Positions 1-8,866 of a stretch of DNA of 64,000 nucleotides are shown piece after piece (within the stretch, counting starts at the first letter, position 1; each line of letters begins with the position of its first letter). Under the pieces are notes generated by a model. The model searched no databases and had not been told where the DNA came from. It was given only the letters and a program-made list of their open reading frames with translations. Source of the DNA: an uncultured Lachnospiraceae bacterium (GTDB taxonomy: Bacteria; Bacillota; Clostridia; Lachnospirales; Lachnospiraceae). The stretch is taken from positions 30,713 to 94,712 of the forward strand of contig CAMXQE010000011.1 of assembly GCA_947246015.1 (NCBI GenBank). The letters run 5' to 3'. Made by a program: the position numbers and the translations under genes.

Positions 1-944
1 GCAAAGCACTCCGCCTCTTTTAAAAGACCACCCTGGTCCTCATTCACCGTAATCCGCCGCTCACTTTTTTTACACCGCCATAACAATCGGTTATCCGCAA
101 ACTCCTGCTCCAGTTCCCCTCTCCCTTTCATCCACGACAGATAAGAACGTATCGTGCTTCCCACCAGCACATACTGATTCCCGTCCATCGTCAGACCATA
201 CCGGTCAAAAACCGCTTTCAGGATATCCTCACTGCTTCCGGGCACCGCACAGATTTCCCGTAATGCCGCTTCTATTTCGTATACTTTCTCCCTGTTTTTC
301 TGTACCAGGGGAGCTATCTCCGTAACCGCTTCCCCATGGGACGGAATAAAAATCCTGCCCTCCAGTTTTTCCAGCTTTTCCAAACTGTCCAGATATTCCG
401 CCACATCATAAAGAAAAGATATATGGTACTTCTGCATGATACGTTCTACGGTAAGTCCGTCCGCCACAAACCATATGCCGTCCTCCGTCCGGAATGCGGT
501 CATGGCAAACGAATGACCGTCTATCCGCAGCATTTCCATACCCTCCGGAAGAACTTCCTCCGTCAGTTCCTGCACTTCACTGGGCTGGGCGTACAGGAAC
601 TTATTCCGCAATTCCTTACAGGGACTCCCGCCATACAACATGACCGGCTCCAGCAGCGTATGCTCCGCCAAAACCCGGTCCATACCCGCACAGTAAATGC
701 TGCATCCGCTCTTTTGCTGTAAAAAGTGATTGCCGCCGATGTGGTCGGCATGGGAGTGGGTATTGAGAATCCGGTCCAGCTTCCAGCCGTTCGCCTCTAA
801 AATCTTCCATACCTTTTTTCCCGCATCCTTATCGTTGCCGCTGTCTATCAGACATACCCGTTCCTCATCGATTTTGTAAATTCCTATTTTAGACGGACAG
901 TCTATATAATAAGTCCGTTCTCCTGCCTGAATCAGTTCGTACAT
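1..944 (-). CDS. MBL-fold metallo-hydrolase (3' end outside window)
   Basis: This reading frame starts at the ATG at 944 and stays open to the window edge, so the C-terminus is missing. It encodes at least 314 residues. The metallo-beta-lactamase signature THSHADH lies at about residues 62-68, preceded by an LIDSGND strand-loop that is usual for this fold. A later HG dipeptide (IPSHGEAV) fits a downstream metal ligand. The family covers hydrolases of thioesters, lactones and phosphodiesters, so the substrate cannot be named. After the catalytic domain there is a C-terminal extension that may be a winged-helix-like tail, as in LACTB2-like hydrolases. It lies 23 bp downstream of the toxin-antitoxin pair on the same strand. 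Confidence 0.85.
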   Translation of the reverse strand, partial: MYELIQAGERTYYIDCPSKIGIYKIDEERVCLIDSGNDKDAGKKVWKILEANGWKLDRILNTHSHADHIGGNHFLQQKSGCSIYCAGMDRVLAEHTLLEPVMLYGGSPCKELRNKFLYAQPSEVQELTEEVLPEGMEMLRIDGHSFAMTAFRTEDGIWFVADGLTVERIMQKYHISFLYDVAEYLDSLEKLEKLEGRIFIPSHGEAVTEIAPLVQKNREKVYEIEAALREICAVPGSSEDILKAVFDRYGLTMDGNQYVLVGSTIRSYLSWMKGRGELEQEFADNRLLWRCKKSERRITVNEDQGGLLKEAECF

Positions 945-967
945 AGTTCTCCTTATTTCCGCGTTGT

Positions 968-1291
968 CTATGATTCGGATTCACCAAACAATATCTTCAT
1001 ATAATCCCTTTTTTTCATAATGATTCTGATAACCTCTGTGTAACTGTCATGTATACGGTAGAATGCCTTATACTTTTTGAAATTAACTGAATAAAAACTG
1101 GTGAAAAGCCCTCTGTATACAAGCGGTATTCCCGAAAGCGGGAACTTCTTTTTTTTCTCTATCTCATCTATAAAATCATTCACATACCTGTCAGCAGCAT
1201 CAGGCTCTTTTGAAGACTCATACACCGCGTCCCATACTGCATCCATATCCCGCACTGCCTCCGGTGTATAGCGGATTTTATATTTTTTCAT
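968..1291 (-). CDS. RelE/ParE-family toxin of a type II TA module
   Basis: A 107-residue basic protein with the RelE/ParE layout: an N-terminal YTPEAVRDM helix, a central LVYRGLFTSFYSVNFKKYKAFYR-like beta region (about residues 57-80), and a C-terminal strand ending IIMKKRDYMKILF. RelE members cut mRNA on the ribosome and ParE members poison gyrase; the sequence does not decide between them. Its start overlaps the upstream antitoxin stop by 4 bp (ATGA), so the two are translationally coupled in the usual antitoxin-first order. Confidence 0.8.
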   Translation of the reverse strand: MKKYKIRYTPEAVRDMDAVWDAVYESSKEPDAADRYVNDFIDEIEKKKKFPLSGIPLVYRGLFTSFYSVNFKKYKAFYRIHDSYTEVIRIIMKKRDYMKILFGESES

Positions 1292-1557
1292 CTGTCATTC
1301 CTTCTACGTTCAAAATGGCTTCGGAAATCTTCCTCCGAAATCCATCCTTCCTCTTCTGCTGAACGGATACCGGCATTCAGTTCGCACAGCAGCTGAATCA
1401 TAGCCTCTGCTTTTTGAAAGTTTTCCTCATCCTTCATATCACGGATACTGTATACCCCGTGCCCGTTCCGTGTTAAATATACAGGCGAACCAGTCGTTAC
1501 TTTTTCTAAAACACTACCATAATTTCTTAAATCTGAAACAGGTGCAATTGTTGGCAT
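1288..1557 (-). CDS. Phd/YefM-type antitoxin
   Basis: An 89-residue protein starting MPTIAPVSDLRNYGSVLEKV, which is the typical Phd/YefM N-terminus that binds operator DNA. The strand VYLTRNGHGVYSIRDM follows. The C-terminal half is charged and helical and would wrap the toxin. A longer frame reaches 1611, but the Met at 1557 is preceded by AAAGGA at suitable distance and the extra residues do not belong to the family. It should neutralise the RelE/ParE toxin encoded downstream and autoregulate the pair. Confidence 0.8.
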   Translation of the reverse strand: MPTIAPVSDLRNYGSVLEKVTTGSPVYLTRNGHGVYSIRDMKDEENFQKAEAMIQLLCELNAGIRSAEEEGWISEEDFRSHFERRRNDR

Positions 1558-1666
1558 ATACCCACGTCCTTTCGAAAAATTTATAGAAACAGCATAACAT
1601 AGTCTATCCATTTCTTCAACCGATTATTCGATTAATCTGTCGAAACCGCATATCTTTTCCCCTATG

Positions 1667-3304
1667 TCAGACAACTGCTTCTACAATTGTTTTATCATTA
1701 ATCACTATGCGTTTACTTCCTGTTTCTTTTTTCTTATTAAAATTGAAACTAATCATATAACCTTTATTTAAATGATAGTATTCCAAATATTCCAAAAGCT
1801 GCTTTTCCCCTCTCTTATGATATTCATCTCCATGCCAGATTTTAAGCTCTACAACAAACTGCTCCCCCAAATAATCCACAATGATATCCGTCCGGCGCTC
1901 ATCCCTTGTCTGCGTCTCAATGTAATAATTCCCTGTTCCATTTATAATCGGCTTTAAGTATAGCAGAAAAAATTTGCGGCCATATTTTTCAATAAAGCTT
2001 TCATCATTATCGCCATAAATATCTTCAAAAGATTCCACAAACTTTTCTAGCACCAAATCCATGTTAAGCCGCCCACCGGAAACAAACCGGCTTTTATTTC
2101 TTTTTGCTGCGCTGCCTATTGCACTTGTAAGTTCATCTTCCGATAAGAAAAAATTGTACAGCCTCATTTCAAAAATCCGGTTAGCCACCCTTACATTTCC
2201 ATCCTTATCCACAATATAGCCAAACATATATGCCAAATGAATCGCCTGATTATCGGGATTAAAAGATACCGTTTCGCCTTGAAACAAGATTGCATGCAGC
2301 ATTTTTTTCATATCAGGATATTCGCTGATTTGCCTTATCATGCTCTCAAATAACGATGTCCTTTCTTTCAGAATCATTTTTACGGCTTCCGTAATCCCTT
2401 CCTTAGACCAAATATTCCCCCTGTTTTGGAGCGCACTTTCTATAACCGGCTCTTCGTCCAAAATCTTGCAAATTGCAGATATCAGATACGGATATCCTGA
2501 TGTATAATCATAAATTTCTTCTGCCACCGTTTCTATATTCATTCCTGTATGATTATCATTTTCATACTCCTGCAGCATACCCATAATCTGACCGGCTGAA
2601 AAATCCATATCAACCGTAAACTTTGCGGCAATATTCCATGGACTGTTCAGCCTGTGTTCCTCATCCGGACGCAATTTCAATTTCAGGTCTCTAATATCAT
2701 ATACACCGGCCAGAATCACGGAATGAAAAATGGATGTATCCCGCCTTGCAATATAGTAGCTTCGAAGCAATGCCAGAAAATCCACAAATACCTGATTATT
2801 ACTTACACTATCCACTTCATCTACTATTAAAATAACCGGTTTGTCCGCTGCCCCGCATATATCGCTCAAGCGGTAAAATAATTCCATCAGCGTGGCATTT
2901 TCAAATTTTTCCATAAAGCTGACAAGCGGTTCTATCACTTCATTCCTATGATTTATGTCTGCCTTTCGAAACGCTTTCACAAACATTTTGGCAAAGGCGA
3001 TGGAAAATCTGGCTTCCGTTTCAAACTCCGCTGTCCCCGCTTCCTGAAAATCCATAAGAACAACCGTATACTCCTGTTTTAAATATTTGGATAAGGCACG
3101 CAGGGTCGTAGTTTTACCATACTGTCTTCCCTTGTTGATTACAAAATATTTCCCCCTGTCTACAAAAAGGCTTTTGATTCTTTCCAATCGTTCCTCAATC
3201 TGCACCATATAATGTTCTTCCGGTTCGCACTGCCCTTCCGTATTGAAATACTTTCTCATAATTTGTTTTTTCCTTTCAGACATCTTAGCTACAGTTAAAA
3301 ACAT
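1667..3304 (-). CDS. P-loop ATPase with C-terminal PD-(D/E)XK-like domain
   Basis: A 545-residue protein. The N-terminal part is an AAA-like NTPase: a P-loop variant INKGRQYGKTTTLRA at about residues 56-70, in which the first Gly is one residue closer than in classical Walker A, and a Walker B strand VILIVDEVDS at about 155-164. The C-terminal ~100 residues hold TDIIVDYLGEQFVVELKIW, whose D...ELK spacing matches a PD-(D/E)XK nuclease core. The architecture is that of the widespread AAA-ATPase-like/DUF1703 proteins, of unknown role and often found in accessory regions. The start at 3304 follows AGGAGGGG and lies inside the 3' end of the preceding gene (10-bp overlap). A downstream Met (residue 8) lacks an RBS. 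Confidence 0.7.
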   Translation of the reverse strand: MFLTVAKMSERKKQIMRKYFNTEGQCEPEEHYMVQIEERLERIKSLFVDRGKYFVINKGRQYGKTTTLRALSKYLKQEYTVVLMDFQEAGTAEFETEARFSIAFAKMFVKAFRKADINHRNEVIEPLVSFMEKFENATLMELFYRLSDICGAADKPVILIVDEVDSVSNNQVFVDFLALLRSYYIARRDTSIFHSVILAGVYDIRDLKLKLRPDEEHRLNSPWNIAAKFTVDMDFSAGQIMGMLQEYENDNHTGMNIETVAEEIYDYTSGYPYLISAICKILDEEPVIESALQNRGNIWSKEGITEAVKMILKERTSLFESMIRQISEYPDMKKMLHAILFQGETVSFNPDNQAIHLAYMFGYIVDKDGNVRVANRIFEMRLYNFFLSEDELTSAIGSAAKRNKSRFVSGGRLNMDLVLEKFVESFEDIYGDNDESFIEKYGRKFFLLYLKPIINGTGNYYIETQTRDERRTDIIVDYLGEQFVVELKIWHGDEYHKRGEKQLLEYLEYYHLNKGYMISFNFNKKKETGSKRIVINDKTIVEAVV

Positions 3305-3996
3305 TTCCCCTCCTGCTTTCCAAAAATCCGCCCATACCCATAATTCAGCGGCTGCTCCGCCAGCTCCGGAAACCGTCTCCTTACCGCAGAACCATCTTCC
3401 GTCCGGCCGGGACAGTGTTTATTATTGCAGCCCGCACAGATTCCCTCACAGCAGGATTTCACGTCCCGTGTCAGTTCCGCCGCAAACACCACGCTCTTTT
3501 TAGGCGATATGCAAAAAGCCGCATTGCACGTAATCCGCGGACCATATCCCTCCAGCATCTCCGGCAGCATTTCCAAAGGAAACCCCTCCTCTCCGCCGGG
3601 AAAATGAAAACCTGCCACATACCAGCCTGCATACTCTGCAAGATAACGGTTATAAGCAGCATATCCCTCCATCAGCAGCTCGCCGGCCAGCGTTTCGAGC
3701 ATATAGCTTTCGGACAGCAGCCCCCTTCTTCCATAGCTTTCCTGAAGGTCGTCCACCCCATGCCCCAAAGACATAACGACTTCCTCATATACTCCTTCTT
3801 TCCTGCCCGGCCAGTCCTCCATGCGGGATTCCTTTCTCTCCCAAAAAGCCTCCCTGCGCATCAACGGCAGCATCTCTTCTGCCACAGACCGCAGCTGCGG
3901 TATCTGCTCTTCGCCATAATGAAATTTCACCCTCACTTTTTCCAGAAAAGCGGGGGTCAAAAAAACATCCAGTAAATCCGTAAAAAAAGCCGCCAT
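3295..3996 (-). CDS. Methionine-synthase activation-domain-like protein
   Basis: A protein of 233 residues. The C-terminal third carries FPLEMLPEML, then ITCNAAFCISPKKSVVF, and a terminal cysteine set (CCEGICAGCNNKHCPGR). This order resembles the stand-alone clostridial relatives of the MetH reactivation domain, which bind S-adenosylmethionine and help reduce inactive cob(II)alamin. The neighbouring cobO supports a corrinoid role. The assignment is by eye and moderate. The frame extends to 4074 with a TTG start, but the Met at 3996 has GGGAGGGA eight bases upstream, and the extension is inside a dispersed repeat, so the shorter form is preferred. Confidence 0.55.
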   Translation of the reverse strand: MAAFFTDLLDVFLTPAFLEKVRVKFHYGEEQIPQLRSVAEEMLPLMRREAFWERKESRMEDWPGRKEGVYEEVVMSLGHGVDDLQESYGRRGLLSESYMLETLAGELLMEGYAAYNRYLAEYAGWYVAGFHFPGGEEGFPLEMLPEMLEGYGPRITCNAAFCISPKKSVVFAAELTRDVKSCCEGICAGCNNKHCPGRTEDGSAVRRRFPELAEQPLNYGYGRIFGKQEGKCF

Positions 3997-4036
3997 CCGA
4001 TTTCCCTCCCGCTGCGTCTCCCACATTCGGCACCAA

Positions 4037-4088
4037 TCTCCCGCAAATTGTGACGCACAGCTGGCAGAAAGCAATTTTCAGACACGCC
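4037..4088 (-). repeat. Dispersed palindromic repeat, family A copy 1
   Basis: The minus strand reads GGCGTGTCTGAAAATTGC followed by TTTCTGCCAGCTGTGCG, directly after the cobO stop codon. The core AAAATTGCTTTCTGC is shared with copies near 6565, 8709, 11866 and 50454. This copy sits between cobO and the MetH-activation-like gene. Confidence 0.6.
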
Positions 4089-4616
4089 CTAAAACTCAAT
4101 TCCTTCCCTGGCCGTCACGCCCTTTTCATACGGGTGCCGCACACACTCCATCTCCGTTATATAATCGGCGGCGTCCATCAGGAAATCCGCCGCATCGCGC
4201 CCGGTTATGACAATCTCCATTTCCCCGGACGAACCTTCTTTCCCGGCTTCCAGCAGACATTTTAACTTCTCTGTATCCAACAGCCCCCATTTCACGGGAT
4301 AGGTCAGTTCATCCATCACAATCATACGGCAGTCCCCGTTTTCCGCCATTTCCAAAAGTCTGTCCAAAATACGGTTATGGATATCCGTAAGCTCCTCCCT
4401 GTCCGCATCCGTCATGGAACTGTAAAAACCGAAATCCCTGCTGCTGCGCAGAACCGTCACACCCTCCAGTTTCTCCAGCACATGCAGTTCCCCCGTATCG
4501 TTTCCTTTCATGAACTGGGCAAAGCATACACGGAAATCCCTTCCGGCCGCCCGTATGCAAAGACCGATTGCCGCCGTAGTCTTCCCTTTCCCCTGCCCTG
4601 TATACAAATGTATCAT
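4089..4616 (-). CDS. cobO: Cob(I)yrinic acid a,c-diamide adenosyltransferase
   Basis: About 175 residues of the CobA/CobO/BtuR type. It transfers the 5'-deoxyadenosyl group from ATP to reduced corrinoid. The P-loop TGQGKGKTTAA is at the N-terminus, as expected for this family, followed by RVCFAQFMKG, the conserved MIVMDELTYPVKWG strand, and EIVITGRDAADFL. The start chosen at 4616 has GAGGG just upstream; the alternative Met at 4628 lacks an RBS. It precedes a corrinoid-related gene, so the pair probably serves B12 salvage or reactivation. No cobalamin riboswitch was recognised upstream. Confidence 0.9.
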   Translation of the reverse strand: MIHLYTGQGKGKTTAAIGLCIRAAGRDFRVCFAQFMKGNDTGELHVLEKLEGVTVLRSSRDFGFYSSMTDADREELTDIHNRILDRLLEMAENGDCRMIVMDELTYPVKWGLLDTEKLKCLLEAGKEGSSGEMEIVITGRDAADFLMDAADYITEMECVRHPYEKGVTAREGIEF

Positions 4617-4731
4617 GATTTCCCTCATTTCTGCGCTGCTTTTTGCATATATCTACGACTATTCTATATCCTGTGCTGTGAAAAAGCAAGCAGATAAACG
4701 GCGCTTCAGCTTATACGGTCAAACCGTTATC

Positions 4732-6546
4732 TTAACCGAATGCATCCGCATACAGTCCCGCCTGTATCTTCCACATCGCCGCATACTTTCCATTCCTTCC
4801 GAGCAGTTCCTCATGGGTACCCGTCTCCACAATCCTTCCCTTTTCCATCATGTAAATACAGTCCGCATCCCGGACGGTGGACAGTCTGTGGGAAATGAAA
4901 ATAACGGTCTTGTCCTTTGCAATCTCATTCAATTCCTGATTCAGCCGGTACTCCGCCAACGGGTCGAGGGCGCTGCTCGGCTCATCCATAATAATCATAT
5001 TCTGCTTTCGGTAAAGTGTGCGCGCAATGGCCACTTTCTGTGCTTCCCCGCCCGACAGATTTACCCCGTCTTTTTCAAATTCCGTGGTGAGCGGAGTCTT
5101 AATCTGATAGGACAGCCGATTGTCCTCCAGTGTAAAATGCGCGTCGTACAGCGCCTCTTCCACCCGGTAATTCTCCTCCCGGCTTCCGTCCTCCACATCC
5201 ATCAGCACATTCTCCTTAAGGGTAGCCGCATAAATCTTAAAATCCTGAAACACGGAACCGATGCTGCGCCGGTATGCCATAACCTGATAATCCTTAATAT
5301 CCTTTCCATGATAACAGATTCTTCCCGCATCGGGATCATACAGACGCAATAACAGCTTTACCAGCGTCGTTTTGCCGGAACCGTTATACCCTACCAGCGC
5401 GATTTTCTGCCCCGGCTTAACCGCAAGCGTCACATCCCTTAACACCTGCTGCCCGGAAAGATAACCGAAATCCACATGCTCCACCGCAAGACTGCCGCTT
5501 CCCTCCGGCACCTCCTCCCCCTTCTGTGAAGTGATGGTAGGTTCCATCTGTAAAAAATCCCTGATGCGGTAAATATAAGCCGAATTTTCCGCCACGGTCC
5601 GGAAACTGTTGATTACCAGTCTGATATTGCTGGAAGCCCGCCATACGCACGACCGGCTGGTGACGAGCTGTGCGCCTGTCAAAACCCGCAGTACAAGCAT
5701 CTGATATAAAATGAGCGTCCAAATCGCGCCTTCTTTCGCGACACGGACTAAAACCCCCTCACGAAGCAGACTGTAAGCAAACAGCTGTTTCCCATATTTT
5801 TTATTAACCGCTTCTATTTTACGGTTTTCCTCCGCATAGTCGTTCCTGCACCTGTCCTTCATCTGCGGATACAGACGAAGCTCCCCGGCATAATCCGACA
5901 GGTAAAACACCCTGTTCCCGTACTCCCGCTTCTGCTCATGCGCAAGCCTCTCCATCCGTGCAGCCACCGTCTTTTTATTTTCCTGCGCAGCGCAGAATAA
6001 TTCCAAAGGAAGCACAACCACCATAACAAGCAGCGCCATCGGATTGATATAGGCACAGTAAACCGTCGTGCAGACGATTCCCACAGAACGCGCAATCATG
6101 GAATTTTCAAAAACCAGAAATCTGTCCAGACAGCGGTCCGTCTCCTCCGTCGCCAAAATAAAGTTCTCATAAAAATCCTTATCATCATAGCAGGACAAAT
6201 CAATCTCTTTCGCTTTCTCATAAATCTCCATCCGAAGCGCCTGATATAACGTCTGTCTGCCCCTGGGAAAGACATAATGTTTATAGATGGCAAAGGTCAC
6301 TGTAGAGACGGCAATCGCCGCCATCAGAATCCCCATACACCACAAAATCTTCCGAAAATCCCCGCCTTCCTCCGCTACGGTCAAAATATAATTGGTCGTC
6401 CATGTAAATTCAAAAAAAATAGAAACCTGCAGCTTGATACTTTCAAACAGATGGAACGCCATAAACCCCGGCGCATTTTTAAAGCAAAACTTTGTAAGAT
6501 ACCACTGCTGCGCAATCACCTGCTGCCATGTAAGCATTTCCTTCAT
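4732..6546 (-). CDS. ABC exporter half-transporter, second gene of pair
   Basis: About 604 residues with an N-terminal six-helix exporter domain and a C-terminal nucleotide-binding domain. The NBD shows Walker A GYNGSGKTTL, Q-loop VFQDFK, signature NLSGGEAQK, Walker B MIIMDEPSSALD and switch histidine ISHRLSTV. The catalytic Glu follows Walker B, so this half should be active. It lies 77 bp downstream of a related half-transporter on the same strand, and the two probably form a heterodimeric exporter. The start at 6546 is preceded by GGGAGGAG; the frame runs on to 6582 but into a dispersed repeat. Substrate unknown; peptides, lipids and drugs are all possible. Confidence 0.88.
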   Translation of the reverse strand: MKEMLTWQQVIAQQWYLTKFCFKNAPGFMAFHLFESIKLQVSIFFEFTWTTNYILTVAEEGGDFRKILWCMGILMAAIAVSTVTFAIYKHYVFPRGRQTLYQALRMEIYEKAKEIDLSCYDDKDFYENFILATEETDRCLDRFLVFENSMIARSVGIVCTTVYCAYINPMALLVMVVVLPLELFCAAQENKKTVAARMERLAHEQKREYGNRVFYLSDYAGELRLYPQMKDRCRNDYAEENRKIEAVNKKYGKQLFAYSLLREGVLVRVAKEGAIWTLILYQMLVLRVLTGAQLVTSRSCVWRASSNIRLVINSFRTVAENSAYIYRIRDFLQMEPTITSQKGEEVPEGSGSLAVEHVDFGYLSGQQVLRDVTLAVKPGQKIALVGYNGSGKTTLVKLLLRLYDPDAGRICYHGKDIKDYQVMAYRRSIGSVFQDFKIYAATLKENVLMDVEDGSREENYRVEEALYDAHFTLEDNRLSYQIKTPLTTEFEKDGVNLSGGEAQKVAIARTLYRKQNMIIMDEPSSALDPLAEYRLNQELNEIAKDKTVIFISHRLSTVRDADCIYMMEKGRIVETGTHEELLGRNGKYAAMWKIQAGLYADAFG

Positions 6547-6564
6547 TTTATCCGTTCTCCTCCC

Positions 6565-6619
6565 CAGAGCGTATTTGAACATTCATTCCCGCCAGCTGCA
6601 CGCCCTGTTTTGCAGCATG
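6565..6619 (+). repeat. Dispersed palindromic repeat, family A copy 2
   Basis: Reads CAGAGCGTATTTGAACATTC then ATTCCCGCCAGCTGCACG and CCCTGTTTTGCAG. It aligns with the 50454 copy (CAGAGCGTGTTTGAAAATT... CCTGTTTTTGTC) and with the 4037 copy (GCCAGCTG). It fills the gap between the two ABC genes and abuts the RBS of the downstream one. Confidence 0.5.
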
Positions 6620-6623
6620 TTTG

Positions 6624-8423
6624 TTAACCTTGGTAATTCTTTGCCTGCAGTCTGTACAGAGAAGCGTATTCCCCGTTCCTGTCCATCAGCTCACTATGCG
6701 GCCCCCGCTCTTTAATCCTGCCGTTTTTCAGATAAAAGACGATATCCGCATCGCGCACGGAGGACAGCCTGTGGGAAATAAAAAATAAAATCCTGCCCCT
6801 GCCGTATTCCTTGATATTTTCAAACAAATGATATTCCGCAATCGGGTCAAGCGCGCTGCTTGGCTCGTCAAACACCATAATCGGGCTGTCCTTCGCAAAG
6901 GCCCTGGCCGCCAGTATCTTCTGGTTCTGCCCGCCGGAAAAGACCACGCCCTCTTTGGAAAACTCACGGGTAAGAATCGTCTTTTCCCGTAACGGCTGCC
7001 TTTCCACCTCTTCATACATATCCGCAAGCTTAAGCGCCCGCTCTACCTTTTCCCTATCCTTCCCTTCATCCGTGTGCTGTCCCATCAGAATATTCTCTTC
7101 TATGGTATCCGCAAAAATCTTTCCGTTTTGAAAAGCCGTGGCAAACAAATCCCGGTAAGCTTTCACCTGATATTCCCGAATGTCAATCCCGTTCACCAGA
7201 ATCCGTCCTTCAACCGGATCGTAAAGCCGCATGAGAAGCTTCATCAGCGTGCTTTTTCCGGCGCCGTTATACCCCGCCAGCGCCACGCTTTGATTCCCCC
7301 CGACCTTAAAATGAATATCCTTCAGCACATAACTCCCCTCTTTATACCCAAAGGAAACATGTTCAAACTCCACCGAACGGATTGGAAGCTCCGGTATCAG
7401 TCCATCCTGATTCTCCGGAATTGCAGGCTCATACTCCAGAAAATGGCAGGTCTGTTCCAGATATAGTCCGTTTCTGACAACAGCCATCACTGAATCCGCA
7501 AACCCAATCAGTGTCCATGTGTTGGAGTTCATCGTTGTCTGCATTACCGCCATCTGGGCAAATACCATAGTGCCGCTGACCAGCACCCGGTATCCGGCAT
7601 AGAGCACTGCTCCCTCCTGCAGCAAAGTAAAAGTAAAATACTGAAACAGCCAGAACAGAATCATATTCCCCAAAGAATACCTCCCGATTACCTTCCGGAT
7701 TGCAGTGACCGCCCTGTCATACTGCTTTTTCAGAAGACGGAACACATGAGTCATCCGTATCTCCTTCGCATATTCACCCAAATGAATCGTGCGGTTCACG
7801 TAATCCGCCATTCTCTGGAATACGATATTCTCCTTTTCCATACGGAAAATGCGGCTGTTCAGTACGCCGTAAAATACAAAGTTCCCAAGAATCGGAAACA
7901 GAATAAACAATACCGCCAGACGGTCAATCTGGTAAATAATAGCCATCCCTCCAATCATCGCGACAAACCTCGCCAGAATCTGGCAGACCCCCTCCAGAGT
8001 TTCCGGCAGCTTCACGTGGGCCTGGCTGACCGCCATCATATACTCATTGTAAAACCCGCTGTCCTCAAAGCACCGCATATCCACTTTACATGCTTTGTCA
8101 TACAGCATTCGGTTAATGCCGTCATACAGTTTCACATCCGTAACCGGTTTGACATAGTTCTCGAAAAAACGGCCGAATATCTCAAGCAGCGCCTGCAGCG
8201 CAACAACGCTCCAGACATACAGCATCATTTTTTCAAAAGAAGTACGTTTCATCGCCATGTCCAAAATAAAACGAATCAGTACGCAGGACACAATCAGCCA
8301 GTCTACATACACGAATGCCCAGTGTAAAAATTCCAGAATAACGCGTTTTCTGCTGATTTTCCATCCGGTTTTCAATGCAAATTTACAGGATGAAAATGTT
8401 CTGTATAAAAAACCTTCCTTCAT
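6624..8423 (-). CDS. ABC exporter half-transporter, first gene of pair
   Basis: About 599 residues. The N-terminal membrane domain has several long hydrophobic helices (for example WLIVSCVLIRFIL and MIGGMAIIYQI). The NBD shows Walker A GYNGAGKSTL, Q-loop AFQNGK, signature VFSGGQNQK, Walker B IMVFDEPSSALD and ISHRLSSV. The open frame extends to 8624, but the Met at 8423 has GGAGGAG six bases upstream and a promoter -10 lies at 8553-8558, inside the supposed extension. Leads a probable heterodimeric exporter operon; the LytTR/GHKL genes lie divergently upstream and could control it. Confidence 0.88.
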   Translation of the reverse strand: MKEGFLYRTFSSCKFALKTGWKISRKRVILEFLHWAFVYVDWLIVSCVLIRFILDMAMKRTSFEKMMLYVWSVVALQALLEIFGRFFENYVKPVTDVKLYDGINRMLYDKACKVDMRCFEDSGFYNEYMMAVSQAHVKLPETLEGVCQILARFVAMIGGMAIIYQIDRLAVLFILFPILGNFVFYGVLNSRIFRMEKENIVFQRMADYVNRTIHLGEYAKEIRMTHVFRLLKKQYDRAVTAIRKVIGRYSLGNMILFWLFQYFTFTLLQEGAVLYAGYRVLVSGTMVFAQMAVMQTTMNSNTWTLIGFADSVMAVVRNGLYLEQTCHFLEYEPAIPENQDGLIPELPIRSVEFEHVSFGYKEGSYVLKDIHFKVGGNQSVALAGYNGAGKSTLMKLLMRLYDPVEGRILVNGIDIREYQVKAYRDLFATAFQNGKIFADTIEENILMGQHTDEGKDREKVERALKLADMYEEVERQPLREKTILTREFSKEGVVFSGGQNQKILAARAFAKDSPIMVFDEPSSALDPIAEYHLFENIKEYGRGRILFFISHRLSSVRDADIVFYLKNGRIKERGPHSELMDRNGEYASLYRLQAKNYQG

Positions 8424-8552
8424 GACGTTCTCCTCCGCTTGAAACCTCTGTTGATTTCTCCGTCTGTGCGTTTCACGGTGCCGCCTGAAACCTTTGTCCG
8501 TTCCTTCTTTACAGCACCCGCTCAACTGCACGTCTGTATTGACTACGGGCAT

Positions 8553-8558
8553 AGTATA
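8553..8558 (-). promoter_or_regulatory. Extended -10 promoter of the ABC exporter operon
   Basis: On the minus strand TGTTATACT is an extended -10 element with no clear -35. A transcript would begin near 8546 and give a leader of about 120 nt before the start at 8423. Confidence 0.5.
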
Positions 8559-8708
8559 ACACAAAAAATCCTGCACTCGTTTTACCTGTCCCCCAATTCC
8601 CCTTTTTTGTCCCTCAGTTCCCATTGCATGTATCAGAAATTTAATCTATAACTAATAATAAGAATATCCTGGAGAAACCACGATATTCTTACCCTTTTGC
8701 ACAATGCC

Positions 8709-8802
8709 GGAGCATGTTTAAAAATTGCTTTCTGCAGGATGACATCCCCGTCCGCGCCCTGTTTTGTCCAAACCTGACAGGCGCAGCGGGCTACGCTGCC
8801 TG
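8709..8802 (+). repeat. Dispersed palindromic repeat, family A copy 3
   Basis: Reads GGAGCATGTTTAAAAATTGC, TTTCTGCAGGATGACATCC, CGCCCTGTTTTGTCCAAAC, ending in the stem CAGGCGCAGCGGGCTACGCT. It aligns over about 90 bp with the copy at 50454, the best pair in the family. It lies in the intergenic region just before the LytTR promoter; the remainder of the 8424-8866 gap holds only the two promoters. Confidence 0.65.
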
Positions 8803-8811
8803 AATTTATTC

Positions 8812-8840
8812 TTGCAAATATAAAAACTGACGTTTAAAAT
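8812..8840 (+). promoter_or_regulatory. Promoter of the LytTR regulator gene
   Basis: TTGCAA at 8812-8817 and TAAAAT at 8835-8840 are separated by exactly 17 bases, followed by an AGGAGG-like RBS (CGGAGG) before the ATG at 8867. Confidence 0.6.
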
Positions 8841-8866
8841 ATAGGTACGGAGGAAAACAGATTACT

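Noticed and set aside
4617..4731. Cobalamin riboswitch upstream of cobO
   Set aside because: The 115-bp gap has no B12-box-like sequence and is too short for the element.
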